NCBI GenBank assembly: GCA_030263455.1
Contig: SZOZ01000006.1
Coordinates: forward strand, 62,001-126,000
Origin: Synechococcales cyanobacterium CNB
GTDB taxonomy: Bacteria > Planctomycetota > Phycisphaerae > Phycisphaerales > UBA1924
Direction of reading: 5' to 3'
Length of the DNA stretch: 64,000 nucleotides
Below the pieces are notes generated by a model that saw only the letters and a list, made by a program, of their open reading frames with translations, was not told the DNA's origin and did no database searches. Positions 17,872-26,107 of the stretch are shown here, in pieces. Every line of letters starts with the position of its first letter. The stretch's first letter is position 1. A program made the position numbers and the translations under genes.

Positions 17872-18572
17872 CCATGATCCAATGCAGAGCCTTGACCCGT
17901 GAGTATCGCAAGGGCGACAACGTCATCCGACCCCTCGACGGCCTGGACCTCGACGTTGACACCGGAGAGTTCCTCGCCCTCATGGGACCCAGCGGCAGCG
18001 GAAAGACGACCCTCCTCAACCTCATCGCGGGCATCGACAGCCCCACCCGAGGCACGCTCCGCATCGGCGGCACCGACCTCGCCAGCCTCGGCCGCGGCGC
18101 GCTCGCCGCCTGGCGATCCAAGAACATCGGCTACGTCTTCCAGCTCTACAACCTCGTCCCTGTCCTCACCGCCTACGAGAACGTCGAACTCCCGCTGCTG
18201 CTGCACCCGCTGAACCGACGCGAGCGGCACGAGCGCATCATGGACGCCCTCGAGCGCGTGGGCGTCGCCGACCGCCTCGACCACTACCCGCGACAACTCT
18301 CAGGCGGGCAGGAGCAGCGCGTCGCAATCGCGCGCGCGATCGTCACGAATCCGGGCATCATCGTCGCCGATGAGCCGACCGGCGACCTCGACAAGACCGC
18401 CGCCGCCGCCGTCATGGCCCTGCTCGGCGAACTCAACCTCGAACTCGGCAAGACCATCATCATGGTGACCCACGACCCGAAGACGGCCGAGCACGCCACG
18501 CGCACCCTGCATCTCGAAAAGGGCAGGCTCGTCGAGAGCGGCGTGGTAACCGCCGGAGGAGAACGGCCATGA
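17868..18572 (+). CDS. ABC transporter ATPase, MacB/LolD type
   Basis: A 234-residue ABC ATPase with Walker A GPSGSGKTT (about 41-49), Q-loop region NIGYVFQLYNLVP, signature LSGGQEQRVAIARA, Walker B IIVADEPTGDLD and switch histidine MVTHD. The FQxYNLVP and ADEPTGDLD motifs are typical of the subfamily that energises FtsX-type permeases (LolD, MacB, DevA). The start overlaps the adaptor stop by ATGA and the stop overlaps the first permease start by ATGA, so adaptor, ATPase and permease are translationally coupled and probably form one complex. Confidence 0.94.
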   Translation: MTMIQCRALTREYRKGDNVIRPLDGLDLDVDTGEFLALMGPSGSGKTTLLNLIAGIDSPTRGTLRIGGTDLASLGRGALAAWRSKNIGYVFQLYNLVPVLTAYENVELPLLLHPLNRRERHERIMDALERVGVADRLDHYPRQLSGGQEQRVAIARAIVTNPGIIVADEPTGDLDKTAAAAVMALLGELNLELGKTIIMVTHDPKTAEHATRTLHLEKGRLVESGVVTAGGERP

Positions 18573-19720
18573 GCATCCTCAACTGCGCGCCCTACGTGCT
18601 CAAGCAGGTGGCACGCCACCGCGTCCGCTCCGCGCTCACCATTGCAGGCATCGCCATCGCCATGTTCCTGTTTACCGCCGTGCAGGCCATGGACCGTGGC
18701 GTGACCGCCGCCACAAGATCTGCCGCGGGCGACACCACCCTCGTCGTCTACCGCGAGGACCGCTACTGCCCCGCCACCAGCGAACTGCCGCAGGACTACC
18801 TCTCCCGCATCGAGCGCATCGACGGCGTCGTCTCCGTGATCCCGATGAAGATCGTCGTCTCCAACTGCCGAACCAGCCTCGACGTCGTGACCTACCGCGG
18901 CGTGCCGAAGGAGCAGTTCCTCGCCGACCGCGCCGACAGACTCACGATCGTCTCCGGCTCGGCCCAGGACTGGCTCCGCCGCACCGATGCCGCGCTCGTC
19001 GGCGAAACGCTCGCGAGCCGGCGCGGCCTGCGCCCCGGCGTCACCTTCGACGCCGCCGGCATCACCGCCTACGTCGCCGGCGTCATCCGCTCCGACGACC
19101 CCCAGGACTGGAACGTCGCCTACACCTCGCTCGAGTTCGTGCAACTCGCCCAACGCAACCGCCTCGGCGTCGTCACCCAGTTCAACGTCAAAGTCGCCGA
19201 CCCCTCCATCCTCGACCGAGTCGCCAAGGACATCGACGCGACCTTCCGCCACGCCCAGGAGCCGACCTCGACCTTCACCGAAAAGGCGTTCATCGGGCGC
19301 ATCGCCGACGACGTCATCGAGATCGTCGGCTTCGCACGCTGGCTCGGACTCGGCTGCCTCGTCGCCGTCCTCGCCCTCGTCGGCAACTCGATCGTCCTCG
19401 GGGTCCAGAGCCGCGTCTCCGAGCACGCCGTTCTCCAGACGCTCGGCTTTCCCGGCCGGCTCGTCGCCGCGCTCATCGTCGCTGAGGGCGTGATCCTCGC
19501 CCTCGTCGGCGGACTCGTCGGCGCGGGCGCGGCCGTCGCGGTCGCGGGATTCAAGAGCTTCGCTCTCTCCGTTGAGGGCGCGACCATACCCATCGTCGCC
19601 GACACCGCCCTCCTCCTCACCGGCATGGTCGTCTGCGGCGCAATCGGCGTCGTAGCAGGCCTCGTCCCCGCGTGGCAGGCGTCCAACCGCGAGATCGCCG
19701 AATGCTTCAGGGCCGCCTGA
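18569..19720 (+). CDS. FtsX-family ABC permease, first of two
   Basis: A 383-residue protein with an N-terminal helix (VRSALTIAGIAIAMFLFTAVQAM), a periplasmic domain of about 220 residues, and three C-terminal helices (LGLGCLVAVLALVGNSIVLGV, LVAALIVAEGVILALVGGLVGAG, ALLLTGMVVCGAIGVVAGLVPAW) ending PAWQASNREIAECFRAA, the FtsX/MacB-type domain. The periplasmic loop has cysteines (EDRYCPATS, VSNCRTS). Two permease halves are encoded separately, the second 11 nt downstream, so the transporter is probably a heterodimer. Substrate unknown. Confidence 0.9.
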   Translation: MSILNCAPYVLKQVARHRVRSALTIAGIAIAMFLFTAVQAMDRGVTAATRSAAGDTTLVVYREDRYCPATSELPQDYLSRIERIDGVVSVIPMKIVVSNCRTSLDVVTYRGVPKEQFLADRADRLTIVSGSAQDWLRRTDAALVGETLASRRGLRPGVTFDAAGITAYVAGVIRSDDPQDWNVAYTSLEFVQLAQRNRLGVVTQFNVKVADPSILDRVAKDIDATFRHAQEPTSTFTEKAFIGRIADDVIEIVGFARWLGLGCLVAVLALVGNSIVLGVQSRVSEHAVLQTLGFPGRLVAALIVAEGVILALVGGLVGAGAAVAVAGFKSFALSVEGATIPIVADTALLLTGMVVCGAIGVVAGLVPAWQASNREIAECFRAA

Positions 19721-19731
19721 GAACAACCCCC

Positions 19732-20904
19732 ATGCGACAACTCCCATTCCATTACGCCTTCCGCAACCTCGGCCGAAGCCGACTGCGCCTCGCCGCTACG
19801 CTCATCGGCTCCACCCTCGTCGTCCTGCTCGCTCTCGCCTCGGGCGGGTTCGTACGCGGCATGACCGCCACGCTCACCCAGCGCGCGGGCCTCCACGAAA
19901 ACGTCATGATCGTCGGCATCGGCAGCGAGGAAGGCGTCGAACGCTCCCAGATCGACGCGGGCATCGAGGGCATCGCCGCCGCCAGCATCACCGGCCTCAA
20001 GCAGAGCGCGGGCGTCGTCTACGCCTCGCCCGAGATCCATGCCGCCCTTCCCGTGCGAGAGAGCGCGACCAGCGACCGCGACCTCCCCGCCGTGATGCGC
20101 GGCGTGCGACCGGTCGCGCTGCTCGTCCACCCGGAAGTCGAGATCGTCGAGGGCCGCGCCCCGCGCAGCGGACGCGATGAACTCATGGTCGGCGCCCTCG
20201 CCGCCACGCGCCTCGGCCTGCCCGATTCCCGCCTCGCCATCGGCCAGACGCTCCACTTCAGCAACCGCGAGTGGACCATCGTCGGCCGCTTCACAGCGCC
20301 AAACACCGTCATGGACGCCGAAATCTGGCTCCCCTTGATCGACCTGCAGGTCGCGATCAACCGGCCCGCATCGCTCTCCTGCGTGATCGTCACGCTCGAC
20401 TCCGCCCGCTTCGCCGACGTGGACCTCTTCGTCAAAGGGCGCCTCGACCTCGAAATCACGGCCATCCCGGAACGCGACTACTACGCTTCCATCGCCGCTT
20501 TCTACGCTCCGATCCGCGCCATGGTGCTCGTCACCGCCGCGCTCATCGCCTCGGGCGGCATCCTCGGCGGTCTCAACACCATGTACGCCGCGTTCGCAGC
20601 CCGCGTCCGGGAGGTCGGCATGCTCCAGGCACTCGGCTTCACACGCACCGCCATTGTCCTCAGCCTCACCGAGGAATCGACCTTTGCCGGCGCGTGCGGC
20701 GCGCTCGCCGGTGCTGCCCTCGGCCTGCTCCTGCTCGACGGCCTCGCCGTCCGCTTCTCCATGGGCGCGTTCATGCTCACCCTCGACGCACCCGTCGTCC
20801 TTGTCGGCGTCCTCGCCGGGCTGGGCGTCGGACTCGTCGGCGCCATCCCGCCCGCCGTTCGTTGTCTCCGTCTCTCCATCCCCGAGGCCCTCAAGGCCCA
20901 CTGA
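19732..20904 (+). CDS. FtsX-family ABC permease, second of two
   Basis: A 390-residue permease beginning MRQLPFHYAFRNLGRSRLRLAATLIG, a typical FtsX-type N-terminus, with a periplasmic domain and three C-terminal helices (VLVTAALIASGGILGGLNTMYAAF, TFAGACGALAGAALGLLLLDGL, VLVGVLAGLGVGLVGAIPPAVRCLRLSIPEALKA). The AARVREVGMLQALGFTRTAI coupling-helix region is the piece that contacts the ATPase. It pairs with the upstream permease and is followed 29 nt later by a lipoprotein gene with its own GAGGAG site. Confidence 0.9.
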   Translation: MRQLPFHYAFRNLGRSRLRLAATLIGSTLVVLLALASGGFVRGMTATLTQRAGLHENVMIVGIGSEEGVERSQIDAGIEGIAAASITGLKQSAGVVYASPEIHAALPVRESATSDRDLPAVMRGVRPVALLVHPEVEIVEGRAPRSGRDELMVGALAATRLGLPDSRLAIGQTLHFSNREWTIVGRFTAPNTVMDAEIWLPLIDLQVAINRPASLSCVIVTLDSARFADVDLFVKGRLDLEITAIPERDYYASIAAFYAPIRAMVLVTAALIASGGILGGLNTMYAAFAARVREVGMLQALGFTRTAIVLSLTEESTFAGACGALAGAALGLLLLDGLAVRFSMGAFMLTLDAPVVLVGVLAGLGVGLVGAIPPAVRCLRLSIPEALKAH

Positions 20905-20933
20905 TCCGGCGTCCGATCGCCGAGGAGTCTCCC

Positions 20934-21455
<522 letters not shown>

Positions 21456-21478
21456 AGCGGCGAACGAACACGCACCCG

Positions 21479-21970
21479 TCAGTCCGACGACGGGTCCGGG
21501 GTCTCCAGCACACGGCGCGTCTGCGCCTCGCGATACCCCGCCAGCGCGTCCCGGTACTCCGGTCGCTTCGTGCCCAGGATCGCGGCCGCGAGCAGTGCGG
21601 CGTTGATCGCCCCGGCCTTCCCGATCGTCAGCGTGCCCACCGGAACGCCCGCCGGCATCTGCACGATCGACAGCAGCGAATCGACGCCCTTGAGCGCCTT
21701 GGACTCCACCGGCACCCCCAGCACTGGCAGCGTCGTCTTCGCGGCGCACATGCCCGGCAGGTGCGCCGCCCCGCCCGCCCCCGCGATGATGACCTCCAGC
21801 CCCCGCCCCTCGGCCGACGAGGCGTACTCGAAGAGCAGGTCCGGCGTCCGGTGCGCGCTCACCACCCGGCTCTCGTGCGGGATGCCGAGTTCCGACAGCG
21901 TCTCCGCGGCGTGGCGCATCGTCTCCCAGTCGGACTTCGAACCCATGATGATGCCGACCAGCGCGTTCAT
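21479..21970 (-). CDS. purE: N5-carboxyaminoimidazole ribonucleotide mutase
   Basis: A 163-residue protein with the class I PurE motifs: GSKSDWETM (about 10-18), [11 protein letters not shown] (about 36-46), [14 protein letters not shown] and [36 protein letters not shown]. It converts N5-CAIR to CAIR in purine synthesis, cytoplasmic. No purK lies beside it here. The ATG at 21970 is the only in-frame start before the GSKSD motif; no strong ribosome site is seen. Confidence 0.97.
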   Translation of the reverse strand: MNALVGIIMGSKSDWETMRHAAETLSELGIPHESRVVSAHRTPDLLFEYASSAEGRGLEVIIAGAGGAAHLPGMCAAKTTLPVLGVPVESKALKGVDSLLSIVQMPAGVPVGTLTIGKAGAINAALLAAAILGTKRPEYRDALAGYREAQTRRVLETPDPSSD

Positions 21971-22017
21971 GACATGAGCATCATAGGAACACGATCGACG
22001 AAGGGGTCCGCAGCCGA

Positions 22018-22704
22018 TCAGGGCAGCCGCTCCGCCCACTCCGCCGGCAACTCCCTGTATCCCTTCGACGAGCCGTCGAAACGCACCGCCTGCACGACCC
22101 GTCCCGATGCATGGAACCACCCGACCCGGTACTCGACGTGCTCGCTCTGGCGGAAATCGATCACGCTCGCCGTCCGGTCCGAGGGGGGGGCGTCCGTGAT
22201 GTTGTATCCCAGGTCCGAGTCCAGCAGCATCGCCGGACGATCCGGGAACGCCACGAAATCGAACCGCACGTGCGCCCGCCCGTCCGGCAGGTCGTAGTCC
22301 GTCGCGTCGCCCATGTCCGCGCCGGCGTGGCCTGTGCCGTTCATCGCGTACGTCCGCGTCATCACGACTCCAAACGCACGGTCGATCGTCGGGCACACGA
22401 GCACGGATTTCGACCGATACAACTCGCCACCCGTCTCCCCGGCCATCCCCGCGTACGTCTGCACCACCAGCGCCCAGTTCGGCGGCTTGCCCCACGGCTG
22501 CCCGATCGCAGGCCCGTACCCGTCGTACTCATCGGCATAGATACGGCATGCGAGGAACATCTGACGAAGGTTCGACAGGCACGCCGCACCCCGACCCGCC
22601 TCGCGCGCCCCGGCCAGCGCGGGCAGCAGCAGACCGATGAGCAACGCAACGACCGCGATCACCACCAGCAGCTCGACAAGAGTGAAGCCACGCCGAACGG
22701 ACAT
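22018..22704 (-). CDS. Type II secretion/pilin-like prepilin (planctomycete type)
   Basis: A 228-residue protein with a textbook prepilin N-terminus: MSVRRG before [24 protein letters not shown], so cleavage would be G^F with Glu5 conserved. The C-terminal globular part ([23 protein letters not shown]... [23 protein letters not shown]) has the pattern of the abundant planctomycete prepilin-like proteins. Probably processed by a prepilin peptidase and assembled in, or anchored to, a pseudopilus. An 8-G run at 22193-22200 falls in the coding sequence. It is 95 nt from the divergent propeller gene. Confidence 0.88.
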   Translation of the reverse strand: MSVRRGFTLVELLVVIAVVALLIGLLLPALAGAREAGRGAACLSNLRQMFLACRIYADEYDGYGPAIGQPWGKPPNWALVVQTYAGMAGETGGELYRSKSVLVCPTIDRAFGVVMTRTYAMNGTGHAGADMGDATDYDLPDGRAHVRFDFVAFPDRPAMLLDSDLGYNITDAPPSDRTASVIDFRQSEHVEYRVGWFHASGRVVQAVRFDGSSKGYRELPAEWAERLP

Positions 22705-22799
22705 GGTGGATTCTGGGCCTGCCGACGCCCCACGGCTACCGTCACACTCCCAATGTCCACTGTCCTTTGTCCTCTGTTCACTGGCTCAAGGAGGCCCGC

Positions 22800-24005
22800 A
22801 TGACCCGCAGAACCCTCGCCGTGCTCTTGACCGCCTTTGCCTGGCCCACCTCCGGGCAGGGAACGGGGCCGGGAGTCCCCGAGTTCGGCGTGCGCGAGGG
22901 GTATCTCGTCGAGGTCGCCGTCCCCTCGCTCCCCGGGGCGAGGTTCCTCGCCTTCGACGATCGGGGCACGCTCTACGTCTCCCTCCCAGGGCCGGGCGTC
23001 ATACGCACCTTCCACGACCCCGACGGCGACGGACGCTACGAGCCGCTCGGCACTTTCGTGCAGGGCAAGCGCTCCGTCCACGGACTCTGCTTCGCCGACG
23101 GATGGATGTGGTTCAGCACCGAGTCCTCCATCCACAAGGGACGCGACACCAACGGCGACGGCGTCGCGGACGAAGTCGTGGACGTCCTCTCCGAACGCGA
23201 CCTGCCCACAAGGGGGGGGCACTGGTGGCGATCCCTGCTCGTCACCGGCGATCACATCTACACATCCATCGGCGACTCCGGCAACATCACCGACGAACGC
23301 GACACCGACCGCCAGAAACTCTGGCGCTACAACCTCGACGGCACCGGAAAGACCCTCTTCGCCGAGGGCCTCCGCAACACCGAGAAACTCCGCATCCGAC
23401 CAGGCGACGACCCCGCCGCCGAACGCCTCTGGGGGTTCGACCACGGCTCCGACTGGTTCGGACAACCCATCGGCGACAGGCAGGGCCACCAGCCCATCAC
23501 CGATCTCAACCCGCCCGACGAACTCAACCTCTACGTCAGGGGCGGCTTCTACGGGCACCCCTTCGTCACCGGTCTCCGCGTCCCACGCTACGAGTACCTC
23601 GACCGCTCCGACATCCACGACCTCGCCGCTCGCACAACCCCCCCCGAGTGGTGCGTCGGCGCGCACTGGGCCACCAACGGCTTCACATTCGTCGATCCCG
23701 CACGCAACCGCGGCGCGTTCCCCCCCGATCACAACGGCGACATCTTCATCGCCTGCCACGGCTCATGGAACAGCTCCGTTCCCGTCGGCTACTGCGTCGC
23801 CCGCGTGATCTTCGACGATGACCCGCTCGGCGCGGGCAGGCCCGTCGGCATGGTCAAGGTCGTCTCCACCCTCAGCCGCGACGCCCGGCAGGTGCTCGCC
23901 CGACCCGCGGACGTCGAGCAAGCCCCCGACGGCTCCCTCTTCTTCTCGACCAGCGGACGCGAGGGCGCGATCTACCGGCTGCGCTACGTCGGCATGGACG
24001 AGTAA
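22800..24005 (+). CDS. Exported soluble sugar-dehydrogenase-like beta-propeller (PQQ-type GDH family)
   Basis: The ATG at 22800 is preceded by AAGGAGG, a strong site. The 401-residue product has a short signal-like start (MTRRTLAVLLTAFAWPTSGQG) and propeller motifs: GARFLAFDDRGTLYVSLPG, GVIRTFHDPDGDGRYE, VHGLCFADGWMWFS, HWWRSLLVTGDHIYTSIGDSGN, GLRNTEKLRIRP, LWGFDHGSDWFG, and FPPDHNGDIFIACHGSWN. This matches the glucose/sorbosone dehydrogenase-like family, many members of which need PQQ. The substrate and whether PQQ is bound cannot be shown here. It stands alone, divergent from the prepilin gene and convergent with the next gene. Confidence 0.83.
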   Translation: MTRRTLAVLLTAFAWPTSGQGTGPGVPEFGVREGYLVEVAVPSLPGARFLAFDDRGTLYVSLPGPGVIRTFHDPDGDGRYEPLGTFVQGKRSVHGLCFADGWMWFSTESSIHKGRDTNGDGVADEVVDVLSERDLPTRGGHWWRSLLVTGDHIYTSIGDSGNITDERDTDRQKLWRYNLDGTGKTLFAEGLRNTEKLRIRPGDDPAAERLWGFDHGSDWFGQPIGDRQGHQPITDLNPPDELNLYVRGGFYGHPFVTGLRVPRYEYLDRSDIHDLAARTTPPEWCVGAHWATNGFTFVDPARNRGAFPPDHNGDIFIACHGSWNSSVPVGYCVARVIFDDDPLGAGRPVGMVKVVSTLSRDARQVLARPADVEQAPDGSLFFSTSGREGAIYRLRYVGMDE

Positions 24006-24025
24006 CCCATGCCCCACACGCGCCG

Positions 24026-24985
24026 TCACCCGATCGACGCCGCCCTCGCCCGCAGACCGTCGATCATCCCACGCACTTCCTCCGCCATCCGCGTGTTCGG
24101 AAACTCGTTGATGATCCGCTCACCCACTCGTGCGGCGTGCCCCCACCGACGATCCCGGACAGCCAGCTTGAACTCCACGCCGAGGTTCTCCCGCGCTTTG
24201 CCGATCACGCCGCGCGCCACCTCCCGGAACGGCTCCGCCTCGCGCTCCGACAGGTAGCCGTCCAGTTCCTTGAGCATCGCCATCGCGTCCTCGATCCGGC
24301 TCTCCTGCGCCGCCAGCAGGAACCGGCGTTCCAGGTCCTCCTTGTACCGCTCGTGCGCGTCGTCCACACGCTTGCGAAGCCCCTGCACCCGGTGCGAATC
24401 CGGGTACAGCCGGGTGAGCCTCCCCGCCTCGGCACGCGCGTCGTCCCATCGACGCTGGATGATCAGCCCGTCCAACTGCGCGATCGCCGCCGAAATCTGC
24501 CGCTCGTACGCGTCGCGCCGACCCGCCTCGACCCGCGCTCGGAACTCCTCCGCATCCGTCCGGTAGCCGAAGCGATCCGCCAACTCGCGCACCAGCACCA
24601 GCGCGGCCTCCCATTCACCTGCCGCGATGTCCTCCTCGATCGCCCGTCGCAGCAACTCCCTCTCACGCCCGCGGTTCAGCACGCGACGAGCGTCGTCCGA
24701 GAGCGCCTGCAGCTCCGCCAGCCGCTCGACCGCCGCCCTGAACTCCGACGCCGCCCGCCCGAAGTCACCCCCCCCTCCGCCCCCGTTCCGTACCGCCGCG
24801 AACGTCACCGGCGCGACCGCCAGCACCAGCACGAGCCCGAGCACACCCATCGCCGTCAGTGTCGTGTCGCGGTGCCAGACGCCCCACAGGCACAGACCGA
24901 GCGCGACCACCGCGGCCGCACCGTAACTCCACGCCAGCCTCACCGTCGTCTCCCGCCATGCCGATCGTGAACCCTTGTCGCTCAT
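24026..24985 (-). CDS. Membrane-anchored helical (TPR-like) protein of unknown function
   Basis: A 319-residue protein with two N-terminal membrane segments (about 18-38, LAWSYGAAAVVALGLCLWGVW, and 42-65, TLTAMGVLGLVLVLAVAPVTFAAV), a poly-Gly linker (GGGGGGD) and a long charged helical region (about 80-315). Repeats such as AAGEWEAALVLVRELADRFG, RRWDDARAEAGRLTRLYPDS, SRIEDAMAMLKELDGYL and RRWGHAARVGERIINEFPN look like degenerate TPR-type helical pairs. No enzymatic motif is visible. It probably acts as a membrane-tethered scaffold facing the cytoplasm. GGAG lies 9 nt before the ATG. It precedes the cupin gene's position but is transcribed in the same direction 33 nt downstream of it. Confidence 0.75.
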   Translation of the reverse strand: MSDKGSRSAWRETTVRLAWSYGAAAVVALGLCLWGVWHRDTTLTAMGVLGLVLVLAVAPVTFAAVRNGGGGGGDFGRAASEFRAAVERLAELQALSDDARRVLNRGRERELLRRAIEEDIAAGEWEAALVLVRELADRFGYRTDAEEFRARVEAGRRDAYERQISAAIAQLDGLIIQRRWDDARAEAGRLTRLYPDSHRVQGLRKRVDDAHERYKEDLERRFLLAAQESRIEDAMAMLKELDGYLSEREAEPFREVARGVIGKARENLGVEFKLAVRDRRWGHAARVGERIINEFPNTRMAEEVRGMIDGLRARAASIG

Positions 24986-25018
24986 CCCTGATGACTCCGT
25001 GGCTCGATTGAAGCCGCC

Positions 25019-25390
25019 TCAACTCCCAGGCGTCGGATCGCCGCAGTCCCGGCTCATCGGCACCAGGCACAGAAACCGCAGGCCGTCCGGACCCGCAGCC
25101 TGAAACTGATGCTCCTCGTTCGCAGGCACATAGATCACGTCGCCGGCCCGGATCGGTCGCTCCTTGCCCTCCAGCAATACGGTCCCCGAACCCGACACGA
25201 TGAACACCTCGTGCTCGTAGTCGTGCGAGTGCCGAGGCGTGTGACCGCCGGCCTCGACACGGAACTGCCGCAACGCGAAGTTCGGCGCGCCGTCCGCACG
25301 CCCCACCATCACCGCCATTCGTGCCCCCTGCACGCCCGGCATCTCCACGGGGGTCAGCGGGGTCGCGTCGATGTTCCGGATCAGGGGCAT
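25019..25390 (-). CDS. Small cupin-domain protein
   Basis: A 123-residue single-domain cupin. Motif 1 is GGHTPRHSHDYEHEVFIVSGSG (G-x5-H-x-H-x4-E type, with H at PRHSH and E at HEVF) and motif 2 is GDVIYVPANEEHQFQ, giving the usual 3-His/1-Glu metal site. AAGGAG is 7 nt before the ATG. Members of this class include small dioxygenase-like or ligand-binding proteins; the sequence gives no substrate. It is divergent from the MBL hydrolase gene (60 nt) and upstream of the membrane helical protein, with which it may be co-transcribed. Confidence 0.88.
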   Translation of the reverse strand: MPLIRNIDATPLTPVEMPGVQGARMAVMVGRADGAPNFALRQFRVEAGGHTPRHSHDYEHEVFIVSGSGTVLLEGKERPIRAGDVIYVPANEEHQFQAAGPDGLRFLCLVPMSRDCGDPTPGS

Positions 25391-25450
25391 GGTCGGCTCC
25401 TTGCCCTTTGATCGGGCTGGCTGCTCCCCAAGTCTAACTATGATCGATGG

Positions 25451-26101
25451 ATGCGGCCCGAGCCAGCCCCGAACGTCGAGATCGTCACCCTCGGGCCGTG
25501 GGAAACCAACTGCTACGTGGTCTCCGTGCCGGGGTCCGACGAGTGCTGGATCGTCGATGCCGGCTTCGACCCAGGTCGCCTGATCGACACCGTCCGCAGG
25601 GGTGGTTTCCGACCCGCCGCGATCGTCCTGACCCATGCCCACCTCGACCACATCGGCGGTATCAACGCCGTCATCCGGGCATTCCCCCGGACTCCGGTCT
25701 GGGTTCACGCCGCCGAAGCGAAGTGGCTCAACGATCCCGAACTGAACCTCTCCGCCGCGATCGGAATGCCCGTCACCGCCCCCGGCCCCGACCGGATGCT
25801 CGAAGGCGGCGAGGAAATCACGCTCGCGGGCACCACCTGGCGCGTCCTCCACACGCCCGGCCACTCGCCGGGCGGCATCACGCTTGTCCACGACGCCTCG
25901 AAGACCGCGATCGTCGGCGACACCCTCTTCGCCGGTTCAGTCGGACGCAGCGACTTCCCGACCTCGGACCCGGATGCACTCGTGCGCTCCATCCGCCACA
26001 CGCTCTATGCGCTCCCCGACGACACCCGCGTCCTGCCCGGCCACGGCCCCGCGACCACGATCGGTCGCGAGAAACAGACCAACCCGTTCGTGCGCGCCTG
26101 A
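25451..26101 (+). CDS. MBL-fold hydrolase, hydroxyacylglutathione-hydrolase-like
   Basis: A 216-residue metallo-beta-lactamase-fold protein. The metal motif THAHLDHIGG (H-x-H-x-D-H, about 61-70) is complete, with the further histidines TPGHSPGG and LPGHGPAT and the bridging Asp in VGDTLFAGSVGRSDFPTSD. This pattern (GDTLFAGSVGRTD) is typical of GloB-like hydroxyacylglutathione hydrolases of the GloB2/YcbL type that hydrolyse S-lactoylglutathione or similar thioesters. It lacks the C-terminal glutathione-binding domain of classical GloB, so the thiol cofactor is uncertain. No ribosome site is obvious. It converges with the GH3-family gene. Confidence 0.9.
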   Translation: MRPEPAPNVEIVTLGPWETNCYVVSVPGSDECWIVDAGFDPGRLIDTVRRGGFRPAAIVLTHAHLDHIGGINAVIRAFPRTPVWVHAAEAKWLNDPELNLSAAIGMPVTAPGPDRMLEGGEEITLAGTTWRVLHTPGHSPGGITLVHDASKTAIVGDTLFAGSVGRSDFPTSDPDALVRSIRHTLYALPDDTRVLPGHGPATTIGREKQTNPFVRA

Positions 26102-26107
26102 AGGCGA

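Noticed and set aside
18284-20901. Long minus-strand frames across the ABC permease genes
   Set aside because: Their Asp/Glu/Gly-rich or Ser/Arg-rich translations mirror the plus-strand codon bias and show no family motif; the plus-strand genes have full transporter signatures.
22741-22799. Promoter elements upstream of the 22800 propeller gene
   Set aside because: No convincing -35/-10 pair could be picked in this GC-rich leader; only the AAGGAGG ribosome site is clear.
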